From contig JAZNGF010000015.1 in assembly GCA_045576295.1 (NCBI GenBank), positions 1-33,412 on the forward strand: a stretch of 33,412 bases of DNA. The letters run 5' to 3'. The notes below the pieces were generated by a model. That model did not search any database and had not been told where the DNA came from. It worked only from the letters and a program-made list of their open reading frames with translations. A program made the translations under genes and the position numbers. Every line of letters begins with the position of its first letter. The first letter of the stretch is position 1. The stretch is from CAVALG01 sp045576295. GTDB taxonomy: Bacteria; Bacillota; Clostridia; Oscillospirales; Acutalibacteraceae. Below, piece by piece: positions 1 to 7,128 of this stretch.

Positions 1-91
1 TGAAAAAAGTTAGTCTTTTTCTTTGAATGTTTTGCCACTGTCTTTTATCTCCTAAACAAATGTATAAAACATTTTGTGATGATTTAATATT

Positions 92-199
92 AGATACAAC
101 TATTCCAGGATACTATATTATACAATAAAATCACTAAAATAGCAATATATAAACGTTGTATCTTATAATTTTTAATAAACGTTGTATCTTATAATTTTT
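92..199. repeat. 26-bp-period tandem repeat plus an inverted copy of its core
   Basis: A 25-nt unit, starting ATAAACGTTGTATC and ending in a T-run, occurs twice at 149-173 and 175-199 with a 26-nt period. Its core GTTGTATCT (155-163 and 181-189) also occurs inverted at 92-100 as AGATACAAC. The repeats sit in very AT-rich DNA about 340 bp from a tRNA attachment scar and an integrase remnant. That position suits arm-type binding sites of a tyrosine recombinase or other element-end sites. The repeats are seen directly; the role is inferred. Confidence 0.6.
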
Positions 200-348
200 T
201 CGAAATAATGCCATAAAGATTACCGCATTTTTATTCTCGGTTGTAAAAAGTCAACACGATTTTGTGTCTTGTATGCTTCAACCGGTGCTTTTTATTGCAC
301 TGCCAAAAGGGTAATTTCGGGGCGAAAATAGGCGCAGTTCTACGAAAA

Positions 349-382
349 GTTCTAATAGACTTTTCCAAAAATCCATTAGAAC
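349..382. repeat. Inverted repeat GTTCTAAT / ATTAGAAC
   Basis: An 8-bp perfect inverted repeat has arms at 349-356 and 375-382 with an 18-nt loop. No T-run follows, so it does not look like a terminator. It may be a protein-binding site at the end of the integrative element, but no function can be read from it. Confidence 0.4.
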
Positions 383-411
383 TCGGCAAAATCGGAGAAG
401 ACTTTTAGACC

Positions 412-440
412 TTGATTTTCACTGTGTTTTTTGATATAAT
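412..440 (+). promoter_or_regulatory. Candidate sigma-A promoter
   Basis: TTGATT (412-417) and a perfect TATAAT (435-440) are separated by 17 nt. Transcription would start near 447 and run through a strong hairpin (449-480), three decamer repeats and the tRNA 3' half to the terminator at 593-629. No ORF with a ribosome binding site follows, so any product would be a short RNA or a remnant of the element-end promoter. Confidence 0.5.
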
Positions 441-448
441 AACCGAAA

Positions 449-480
449 GAACCCTGAAAACATCGGGGTTTTCGGGGTTC
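449..480 (+). other. Strong hairpin just after the promoter
   Basis: The arms 449-461 and 468-480 pair over 13 bp with a single G:U, leaving a 6-nt loop. No U-run follows, so it is not a canonical intrinsic terminator. It begins about 2 nt after the expected start of transcription from the promoter at 412-440, where a 5' hairpin could stabilise a transcript. Confidence 0.5.
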
Positions 481-489
481 TCACTATTG

Positions 490-519
490 CCGTTATCTTC
501 CGTTAAATTCCGTCAAGTT
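490..519 (+). repeat. Three tandem CCGT-decamers beside the tRNA fragment
   Basis: CCGTTATCTT (490-499), CCGTTAAATT (500-509) and CCGTCAAGTT (510-519) follow each other with an exact 10-nt period, one helical turn. They end 17 nt before the tRNA 3' half. Phased decamers next to an attachment site are the expected layout for integrase or excisionase binding sites. That role is inferred. Confidence 0.45.
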
Positions 520-536
520 CGTTTTTTGACACTTGA

Positions 537-593
537 CTCGAAATGATGTGTTCCCTAAAGGAACCTAGGGTTCGAATCCCTAACTCTCCGCCA
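537..593 (+). tRNA. 3' half of tRNA-Ser(CGA), attachment-site scar (not functional)
   Basis: Reading 5' to 3', the anticodon loop CTCGAAA (537-543) is followed by the 3' strand of the anticodon stem. A long class II variable arm comes next (GTTCC 550-554 pairing with GGAAC 560-564), then the T-arm (TAGGG, loop TTCGAAT, CCCTA, 566-582), acceptor strand ACTCTCC, discriminator G and an encoded CCA (591-593). The long variable arm and discriminator G point to serine, and the loop gives anticodon CGA. There is no D-arm or 5' acceptor strand upstream, and the bases before 537 pair badly in the anticodon stem. It is therefore a half-gene of the sort left when a tyrosine integrase recombines within a tRNA gene. 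Confidence 0.8.
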
Positions 594-629
594 AAAAGCC
601 TGTAAACAAGCCCGTTTACAGGCTTTTTT
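593..629. terminator. Intrinsic terminator after the tRNA fragment (bidirectional)
   Basis: A perfect 15-bp stem (593-607 with 614-628) has a 6-nt loop, and the arms end in A5/T6 runs on either strand. It would stop transcription leaving the tRNA on the plus strand and the integrase remnant on the minus strand. Confidence 0.85.
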
Positions 630-648
630 CTTGACCACTTCTTCAAAA

Positions 649-1078
649 TCATTTCTCGTTTTCAATTGTTTTCCACTTGCTTTCAAAGCTTCCGTTCTCA
701 GGCATTACCAGTCCGTTTTCCATTGCCTGCGCCGAAGAAATCTTTGAACTGTAATCAAGGTGAGCATAAATATTTGCCGTTGTAGAAAAATCCGAATGAC
801 CTAACCACTCTTGAATGTGCTTCAAGGGTACACCGTTGGCAAGCAGTAAGCTCGCACAACTGTGTCGAAGATCGTGAAAGCGCATTCTTTTCAGTCCGTG
901 CCTTTCCAAGAACTTAGGGAATGAGCAGGTTAAATAATTTGATTTCATACGTTCGCCCATTTCATCCACAAATACAAATCCATCATATTGATAGTTGTAA
1001 CAGTTCCCGCAGATTTTCTTGTTGAGTTCTTGCGCTTCTTTGACTTGCATAAAGTAATCCTTAGCAGAATACGCCGGA
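649..1078 (-). pseudogene. Tyrosine recombinase/integrase, C-terminal fragment
   Basis: The fragment covers the C-terminal catalytic domain of a phage- or ICE-type tyrosine integrase. The HDLRH box (His-x-x-Arg), the LGH motif and the nucleophile region around IYAH are in the right order and spacing. The N-terminal SAM-like and core-binding domains and the first catalytic arginine are missing. Upstream, the frame runs into DNA that encodes another protein on the opposite strand, so the gene was cut at about 1060-1085 and the first residues of the open frame are not native. The stop is at 649-651, only 55 bp from the tRNA fragment, as expected for an integrase beside its attachment site. It is almost certainly inactive. 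Confidence 0.85.
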
Positions 1079-1369
1079 GTCGAGGATGCAAAGTCCATCA
1101 CAGCTCTCGCCAACAGTCTCGGTCTCTTCACACTGATCGAGGGTGCCGAGGATAATGAAGATGTGGGCAAGCATTTTGTGGAACACGATCCCGACTACGG
1201 CGTACCCGAAACCGTGGTGGATTTCATCGACTACGATATGCTCGGTGAGCATATTGCCGATGAGCTGAACGGTCTGTTCGTCTCCTCCGGCTTCGTGTGC
1301 ATGGAATCGGGATACTCCATCAGCGACGTACTCGACAATGAACAAGGAATCCGTATGGGAGGTATGTAA
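1070..1369 (+). pseudogene. ArdA-like antirestriction protein, 5'-truncated
   Basis: The plus-strand frame is open from about 1058 to a TAA at 1367-1369, with no start or ribosome binding site at its beginning. The readable part resembles the end of an ArdA-type DNA-mimic antirestriction protein: very acidic, with a VPETVVDFIDYDMLGE segment like the family's pattern of a short helix, an (I/F)DYE(A/K) motif and then a beta strand. ArdA proteins occupy type I restriction enzymes to protect incoming mobile elements. The 5' end was lost at the junction with the inverted integrase fragment. The next gene starts 2 nt after the stop, so the two were probably co-transcribed in the parent element. The family call rests on pattern only. 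Confidence 0.45.
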
Positions 1370-1371
1370 CA

Positions 1372-2421
1372 ATGATAACAGCAGTAATTCAGCATAAAAA
1401 AGACACCCTGGTGGTGGAGCTTCCGAGAGCCAACACCGACCTGCAAATCAAGCTGCTCTCCATTGGAGTGAGGACACTGCCGCAGAACATTAAGCTGTTC
1501 GGCGGTGAGGATGCGGAGATCGATGTGCAGCTCGCATCAAGCAGCCGAATCGGTCAGCACTTGTGCCGACTGTTCAATACCGAGAACAGCCTCGGCGACG
1601 TGAACACCACCGCCTACCTCGTACAGACCGCAGACGAAGGCATCAAGACCGACCTGGAACATGATATCTACTACGACCAATACGGCACAGCTGCGGAGCT
1701 GATAAACGATATCAAGGACAGAACCTTGGCGCTCGGCCCCGTGAAGATGAGCCTGTATTTTCCCTTGACGGGTAATATTGACGAAGGCGACGGCAACCCC
1801 TTCACCGTGGGCGACTCCTTCCTCTACCGCAGATGCACATGGACGATCAGCGGTCAAAAGAAGATCGTGTGGAGATGTATCAGTCGGCTCGACTTCGGCA
1901 AGAAATACTGCCACAACTCACCGAGTATCGAAGAAAGCGTACTACACCGCGCAATCATGAGAGCGATTATGGATACCGCGCTCAAGAACAGCGATGTGCT
2001 GAAAATGCTGAAGCTCCACATTGGAATGGGCTTCGAGGAAAACACTACCGAGGACAATGCGCTGAATATTCAGGTGCGGATCGCAGAAATCGATGCAGAG
2101 TTCAAAGCAATGCTGAGTGGCGTATCGTCTGATACGGTAGATGCCTTCGACGATGCAAAAGCATCCGCACTGATCACAGAAAAGACCGAACTGCAAAAGC
2201 AACTCGAACAACTGCATGAGATTCAGCAAAAACGAATCAACACCAAACACCGACTCGACGATATCTATACCATCCTCGATGGACTGAAGAATCGACCGAT
2301 GGAGTATGATGACCAAATGGTCAGACAGATACTCGAATGCGTAACGGTAGATTCCAAAGAGCAGATCACAGTGATTTTTATAGGCGGTCTCAAAATCAAA
2401 CAATCACTGCTCGACTGCTGA
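1372..2421 (+). pseudogene. In-frame chimera: element accessory protein N-part plus large serine recombinase C-part
   Basis: An uninterrupted 349-codon frame starts at an ATG after a good ribosome binding site (GGGAGG), but its two parts do not belong together. Residues 1 to about 150 are an acidic protein I associate with integrative-element accessory modules but cannot name; they follow the ArdA-like fragment directly. From about residue 152 (nt 1825) on it matches the C-terminal part of large serine recombinases: YRRCTW, then IVWRC and a KYCH pair of the zinc-ribbon region. A long coiled coil (about residues 235-300) and the usual end follow. The resolvase catalytic domain is absent, so it cannot recombine DNA. 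Deletion between two elements is the simplest explanation. The frame is intact, so a fusion protein could still be made. Confidence 0.7.
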
Positions 2422-2492
2422 AAACAATGTGAGAGTTCAATCACTGCTAAAAACAAAGCGAAAATATCTCGTATGTAGTCGCTTCACAAAGA

Positions 2493-2531
2493 ACAACCGC
2501 AATCTTGATGCAAGGTTGCGGTTGTTTTCTT
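2493..2531 (+). terminator. Intrinsic terminator
   Basis: ACAACCGCAA (2493-2502) pairs perfectly with TTGCGGTTGT (2516-2525) over 10 bp and is followed by a T-rich run. It ends transcription from the recombinase chimera upstream and separates it from the next gene. Confidence 0.8.
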
Positions 2532-2564
2532 TTTGTAGTATAATTATAAAAAGGAGGTTATAGT

Positions 2565-3041
2565 ATGCATTTTTCTTTTATGAAGGAAATTTTTTCAGAA
2601 TTTGATGTTGATATTCGAACCGAAAATAGTATTGAAACTATTTACATAAAAAACAGTCAATTTGAAAATCCGATTGTAATACATCATTTCCCAGATGACT
2701 ATTATACCTATCTTTTGCAGTTTGCTACACAGCATCTTGATACTTCATCTAAAGAAGAGTTGATCCAATATTCGCTTTCCTTTGCTAACGCTGAAAAAGC
2801 CGCTATTGAATTTTTCGAAAATGGCAACAACAGATTTGGCGGAGAAATTGAAGTGTCTCTGCTCGATAATATGACTTATGATGGTTTGCGCAATTACTTT
2901 GGTTATCCTCATGATGATATAAGCGAACTTACGTTCAAGGTTCGCACATGGGACACGCGTTATTGTTTTGATGGCTACTTTGAAAAAAGCACATCCGGAA
3001 CAATCAACATAGTAAAAAACTATGCTGATTGCACACCCTAA
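2565..3041 (+). CDS. Hypothetical protein, 158 aa
   Basis: The ATG at 2565 follows a strong ribosome binding site (AAGGAGG, 8 nt spacing), and the gene is closed by a strong terminator. I recognise no domain. The protein is acidic and soluble, with no signal peptide or membrane segment, rich in aromatic residues (many Phe and Tyr), and of a size common for immunity-type or phage-accessory proteins. It lies between the element remnants and the conserved chromosome, with terminators on both sides, so it behaves as a separate one-gene unit. It may be cargo of the decayed element. No function is assigned. Confidence 0.7.
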   Translation: MHFSFMKEIFSEFDVDIRTENSIETIYIKNSQFENPIVIHHFPDDYYTYLLQFATQHLDTSSKEELIQYSLSFANAEKAAIEFFENGNNRFGGEIEVSLLDNMTYDGLRNYFGYPHDDISELTFKVRTWDTRYCFDGYFEKSTSGTINIVKNYADCTP

Positions 3042-3092
3042 ACCTCAAAAGCGGGGTGCATTTGTATTAAAATTAGGGGCCGTTCCCAAATT

Positions 3093-3126
3093 CGGCGTTC
3101 TTCTTTTGAAGAATGCCGGTTTTTTC
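3093..3126 (+). terminator. Intrinsic terminator
   Basis: Arms 3093-3103 and 3108-3118 form an 11-bp stem with one G:U pair and a TTTT loop, followed by GGTTTTTT. It is positioned to end the hypothetical gene at 2565-3041. Confidence 0.85.
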
Positions 3127-3135
3127 ACAGGCTAC

Positions 3136-3180
3136 AAACCTCGGCATAATAGATGTCTTCTAATTCGCCGAGGTTTTACT
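3136..3180. terminator. Hairpin between convergent genes, likely terminator for the DUF1295 gene
   Basis: AAACCTCGGC (3136-3145) pairs perfectly with GCCGAGGTTT (3167-3176) across a 21-nt loop. On the minus strand it lies just downstream of the stop at 3202, and a T-rich stretch follows. On the plus strand it is a second, weaker stop after the terminator at 3093. Confidence 0.6.
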
Positions 3181-3201
3181 TTATATAATATTAGTTCTAT
3201 C

Positions 3202-4056
3202 TTATTTTTTAATTGGTAACAGCATTCTTGTTTGCTTTTTATATTCCGCAAAGCCAACTTTATTAGACTGCCTGCCATCGGCCATTGGAATGCTAACAAC
3301 AAGGAACAGCACCGTGTTAAGAAAGGCGCCAAGGAGCAGATGCCACGCTTCAGGCGCGGCGGATACAACGGCAAGGCCAATGCCCCACCACATCAAAATC
3401 TCACCAAGATAGTTGGGGTGACGCGAATATTTCCAAAACCCGTTTTTTATAAATACGCTGTTTCGGTTTTTGCGGAATTTGTGCATTTGCAGGTCGGAAA
3501 TGCCCTGCATCACGGCAGCCGCAACCGACAAGCAAACAAACAAAACACTGCCAACGTTGGCTGAGATTCCATTTCTTACTGCATAAACGGCAGGTAATAT
3601 GCAAGCATAGACAATCAGCGTTGGAACCATATGAATGCCTGTAAAATTGATGATTGGATAGAAAGCCTTTGTTTTTTCTTTAAGCATTGTATAGCGCCAG
3701 TCTTGATGATATAGATTTTTAAAGGTGTAGCCCCAGTTTATTGTGAGGCGAATGCCCCAAAACAGCACAGCGAACAGCAGGAGCACAGTAAGCACGGTTG
3801 GTTTTTTACCAATCATAAAGGCAAGCAAAATCACGGGCGGTTGCACACTCCAATAAGGGTCGTATAACGATGCGTTATTCAGGATTACGCTAAACACAAA
3901 GGTGAAAATGGTTGCAACAACATCGGCAATCAAAAGCGAAAGCCACCAAGAAAGGTCAAGGCTACTATAAGTAATCACCCCAACGATTGCCGCTAATATG
4001 TAAACAATTGCAACAATAATAAAACTGGTAATTCGGTTTTTCTTTAAATTCTTCAT
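3202..4056 (-). CDS. DUF1295 / steroid 5-alpha-reductase-like integral membrane protein
   Basis: This 284-residue protein has about six hydrophobic segments. The C-terminal signature of the DUF1295 / steroid 5-alpha-reductase / isoprenylcysteine methyltransferase fold is clear: SRHPNYLGEILMWWG near residue 215, preceded by a basic FRKNRN stretch. A DPYWSVQPP segment near residue 67, typical of DUF1295, is also present. Family members bind NADPH or SAM near the inner face of the membrane and modify lipid-like substrates. The substrate of this one is unknown. The start follows AGAGGG. It is transcribed alone between two hairpins. Confidence 0.75.
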   Translation of the reverse strand: MKNLKKNRITSFIIVAIVYILAAIVGVITYSSLDLSWWLSLLIADVVATIFTFVFSVILNNASLYDPYWSVQPPVILLAFMIGKKPTVLTVLLLFAVLFWGIRLTINWGYTFKNLYHQDWRYTMLKEKTKAFYPIINFTGIHMVPTLIVYACILPAVYAVRNGISANVGSVLFVCLSVAAAVMQGISDLQMHKFRKNRNSVFIKNGFWKYSRHPNYLGEILMWWGIGLAVVSAAPEAWHLLLGAFLNTVLFLVVSIPMADGRQSNKVGFAEYKKQTRMLLPIKK

Positions 4057-4125
4057 TATGATCCCTCTTTAAACAAGCAAAGAGTTTTTTGGGGCGTTTT
4101 ATGCCACAAAATAACGCTTTTAACA

Positions 4126-4166
4126 AAAGCCGGCGGCAAAGAACATTTGCCGCCGGCTTTGTTTTA
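4126..4166 (-). terminator. Terminator of the penicillin-binding protein gene
   Basis: A perfect 15-bp stem (4126-4140 with 4146-4160) has a 5-nt loop and T-rich flanks on both strands. It lies about 35 bp beyond the minus-strand stop at 4201, and it also insulates the DUF1295 gene. Confidence 0.85.
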
Positions 4167-4200
4167 AATATCGGTTTAAAAATTTTGGGTTATAACACCA

Positions 4201-6603
4201 TTAACCGCCGGCGCTTGACGTTTGGCCAGATGATGTTTGCCAGTCCGGTGTTTGAGAGGAGCTACCATCTGACCCTGATGTTGTAGAAGACGAGCCCGAA
4301 GAACTTGAGCCGCTTTGCGAAGCACCAGACGAGGTTGTTTCTCCTGCGCTTGAAACATTTTCCGATGAGGTTATATCACCTGCGTTGGTATCATGCCTCA
4401 CCGCTCCGCCATGTGAGCAAACAGGCATATAACTCTTTTTATAATAACCAATAGAGGTTGAAGGGCAGTTTGCCGTTGCAAGCAGGCCTGTTTCATTGCA
4501 ATATAGGCGCTTTACAACATTTTTAGAATATTCGAAATCTTTATATTTAAGCCCTGTGTGAATATCCTTCATAGCTGCAACCCAAATGCGCTGCGCTGCC
4601 GCTTGGTTTGAGATTTTTTCTTCTAAATCGAATCCATACCAAACCGAAGCAACATAATATGGCGACCCACCAACGAACCAAAGGTTGTTAGATGCATCAG
4701 ATGTACCGGTTTTTGCAAAGGTTGGCAAACTGCTATATCCGCGAGCTCCACCACCGGTACCGCCGTTAATTACATTTTGCAGAAGCCTATTCATTACGGT
4801 TGCTGTTTCTTCGCTAACCGCGTAAATAGGTTCACCCTGCTCAAGAATGATTTCTTTGCCCGTTTGATCGGTTATTTTATAATAGGTTGTTGGCTCGTAG
4901 AACACGCCGCCGTTGCCGAATATTGCAAAAGCACCTGCTGATTCGGTTGTGGTCATACCGTATTCGCAACCGCCAATACCAAGCGAAGAAAGGTTTATAT
5001 CATTCTCGGTTAAGTGTTTAAGCCCTAACGATTCGGTTAAGAAGTTATATGAAGTTTCAGGTGTTAACTGCTGAATAAGCTTGCATGGTATGGTGTTAAC
5101 CGAATCCTGCAATGCATACTTTACAGTTACATCACCCTTGTAGCTTCCGTAATGGTTTCGAGGGCCGGGCCTTCCGGGGCCGAAATAGTTCTTTATGGGC
5201 TGATCGTTAACCATACTTGAATAGGTAATCATATTCTTTTCAACAGCTAACGCATACGACCCAATCGGTTTCATTGTTGAACCGGGTTGCCTTGGGGAAG
5301 CATAAGCACGGTTAAGGCCTCGGCTACGATCTTTCACGCCTTTACCGCCAACAATGCCAACTATATGGCCTTCATAATCCATAACCGTCATAGCGGCTTC
5401 GGGCGTTGCTCCCTCTTGCTTTCTGCTTTTTTGAGTGAAATACCTATCTGTGTTAAGGAAAACCTGTTCAACAGAATTTTGCACGGCGGGGTCAACAGTT
5501 GCATAAATTTTGTAACCGCCTGTGTAGAACTTATATTCAGCATAGCTCTTATCGTAATCGTATGCCTTCATAAGGTCTTCTATAACTTCTTCGATAAGTG
5601 TATCAACAAAATACGAGTTAACGCTAACTGTTTTAAGATTTGCGTTTGATGCAACAATAACAAGTTCTTCTGCCATGGCTGCATCATACTCTTCTTGGCT
5701 GATTTTCCCGAGCGAGAGCATTTTATCAAGCACGAGTTTACGGCGCTCTTTATTTTCTTCGGGGTAAATGTCGGGCCTGTAAATTTCAGGGCCCTTTGTC
5801 ATAGCGGCTAAAGCGGCGCATTCATTAAGAGTCATTTGGCTTGCAGGCTTGCCGAAATAATAGTTCGAAGCAACCTCAACGCCGCACATTGTTCCGCCCA
5901 AAGATATTGTGTTTAAGTAACATTCCAAAATAGTGTCTTTAGAATATTTTTTATCAATATCAAGCGCGCGCATAATTTCACGCAGTTTTCGGCTGGCGCT
6001 TTGTTCCTTATCGTTTGTAAGGTTTTTAACCAGCTGTTGGTCGATAGTTGAACCACCCTGTGTTGGAGCAAACTTGAACACACTGTTTAAAAATGCATAA
6101 CCCGTTCTTTTCCAGTCAACGCCGGCGTGTTCATAAAAGCGCTCGTCTTCAATTGCAACAAAGGCATCAAGCAGTTGCTGCGGCATGGTATCAATACCAA
6201 TCCATATTCGGTTTTCTTCACTATATAGTCGCTGGTATTCTTCCCATTCTCCGCTTTCACTGTTTTGAACATAAATCGTAGTTGTAAGATTGAGCGTTAA
6301 CTCATCAAGATCTTGCTCCATCTCATAGTCGAAAAAGCAGAACAGATAAACAGCTATTGAGCCTAAAATAAGGCAAACCGAAATAACGCAAACAAGAAAA
6401 GCAGTTAAGATTGTGCGCTTTAAACTGCGCGGTTTTTCTATATCTTTTTCTTTTTTAGCAAAAATTTTCTTCATCTTTCCCCAAAAACCTTTAGGAGTTT
6501 CGGTGCGACTTTTGAAGCTGTTAAGATCTACCACTCCGTCATCTTCATTTTTCGAGCCGTTCTCTTCTTCGTAAATAAAATCCATATTGTCGTCGTCGTA
6601 CAT
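4201..6603 (-). CDS. Class A penicillin-binding protein (bifunctional glycosyltransferase/transpeptidase)
   Basis: This is an 800-residue PBP1-type enzyme that polymerises lipid II and cross-links peptidoglycan. An acidic cytoplasmic N-terminus (1-60) leads to one membrane helix (about 65-90). The GT51 domain follows, with the catalytic Glu in AIEDERFYEH (about 150-160) and the GGSTIDQQLVKN motif. The transpeptidase domain has STMK (Ser442, Lys445), SVN (501-503) and KTGTS (from 631). Residues from about 740 form a Ser/Gly/Thr-rich tail without a fold, like the low-complexity tails of other Firmicutes PBP1 proteins. I chose the ATG at 6603, not the upstream ATG at 6633, because GAGGAGGTG lies 8 nt before it. 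It is a single-gene unit with its own terminator, divergent from the lipoprotein gene at 6783. Confidence 0.95.
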   Translation of the reverse strand: MYDDDNMDFIYEEENGSKNEDDGVVDLNSFKSRTETPKGFWGKMKKIFAKKEKDIEKPRSLKRTILTAFLVCVISVCLILGSIAVYLFCFFDYEMEQDLDELTLNLTTTIYVQNSESGEWEEYQRLYSEENRIWIGIDTMPQQLLDAFVAIEDERFYEHAGVDWKRTGYAFLNSVFKFAPTQGGSTIDQQLVKNLTNDKEQSASRKLREIMRALDIDKKYSKDTILECYLNTISLGGTMCGVEVASNYYFGKPASQMTLNECAALAAMTKGPEIYRPDIYPEENKERRKLVLDKMLSLGKISQEEYDAAMAEELVIVASNANLKTVSVNSYFVDTLIEEVIEDLMKAYDYDKSYAEYKFYTGGYKIYATVDPAVQNSVEQVFLNTDRYFTQKSRKQEGATPEAAMTVMDYEGHIVGIVGGKGVKDRSRGLNRAYASPRQPGSTMKPIGSYALAVEKNMITYSSMVNDQPIKNYFGPGRPGPRNHYGSYKGDVTVKYALQDSVNTIPCKLIQQLTPETSYNFLTESLGLKHLTENDINLSSLGIGGCEYGMTTTESAGAFAIFGNGGVFYEPTTYYKITDQTGKEIILEQGEPIYAVSEETATVMNRLLQNVINGGTGGGARGYSSLPTFAKTGTSDASNNLWFVGGSPYYVASVWYGFDLEEKISNQAAAQRIWVAAMKDIHTGLKYKDFEYSKNVVKRLYCNETGLLATANCPSTSIGYYKKSYMPVCSHGGAVRHDTNAGDITSSENVSSAGETTSSGASQSGSSSSGSSSTTSGSDGSSSQTPDWQTSSGQTSSAGG

Positions 6604-6782
6604 TTGAGCACACCTCCTCAATATAGTTATCATTTTAGCATAATTTTACTCCAAATAATATTACAGATTTGTTACTGAATTGCTTTTTATGCGAATATTT
6701 GATTTGTTTTTGGTAAAAATACTAAAAATAGCCTTATAGCAAAAAGCTATTTAATCTGCAATAGTATTCAAGGAGGACTTTT

Positions 6783-7118
6783 ATGAACCCTAAGTTTAAA
6801 TTATTATACCGTTCGGTTATTACTCTTTTAATAGCTTTAGTGGCAATGACCACAATTCTCAGCAGCTGTAAAGACCGCAACACAACAGGGCAAAATATAA
6901 ACCAGTCGCGCTACACTCCTGCAACTGCCGCCTACACCGTTCGCGAATACGGCGGCAGAATTGCAGTTTTTTCAGGCGATAATTCCAACCCCGATTATAT
7001 TTTAGAATCGCCCCTTGTAAGAGATCTCCCTTTTGCCGACAGGCAGGCTTTAGGCGAAGGAGTTGAGGTTTCTAACACCGAAGAGCTAAGTGAAGTTTTG
7101 CAAGATTACGATAATTAA
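6783..7118 (+). CDS. Lipoprotein with BofC C-terminal-like domain
   Basis: This 111-residue protein has a lipoprotein signal peptide: basic start, hydrophobic core at about 12-25, and lipobox LSSC with the lipid-modified Cys29. A short linker leads to a domain from about 47 starting YTVREYGGRIAVF. That pattern recalls the C-terminal domain of BofC, a regulator of SpoIVB protease signalling in the forespore, also found alone in small clostridial proteins. The start follows AAGGAGG. The gene is divergent from the penicillin-binding protein gene, and its stop is 10 nt from the converging uvrC stop. Whether it acts in sporulation is not shown by the sequence; the BofC link is from pattern memory. 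Confidence 0.65.
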   Translation: MNPKFKLLYRSVITLLIALVAMTTILSSCKDRNTTGQNINQSRYTPATAAYTVREYGGRIAVFSGDNSNPDYILESPLVRDLPFADRQALGEGVEVSNTEELSEVLQDYDN

Positions 7119-7128
7119 CCGTTAAAAC

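Noticed and set aside
149..199. The tandem repeat as a CRISPR array
   Set aside because: There are only two copies with a 1-nt gap, no spacers and no cas genes, so it is a tandem repeat.
1942..2403. A 153-codon minus-strand frame opposite the recombinase chimera
   Set aside because: The plus strand encodes clear serine recombinase motifs here. The antisense frame has no binding site and no recognisable domain.
3022..3219. A 65-codon plus-strand frame after the hypothetical gene
   Set aside because: It runs through two hairpins (terminators), overlaps the end of the upstream gene, and has no binding site of its own.
4201..4420. The Ser/Gly-rich end of the penicillin-binding protein as a frameshift artefact
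   Set aside because: Low-complexity tails of this sort are common in Firmicutes PBP1 proteins, and the frame stays open to a stop followed by a proper terminator.
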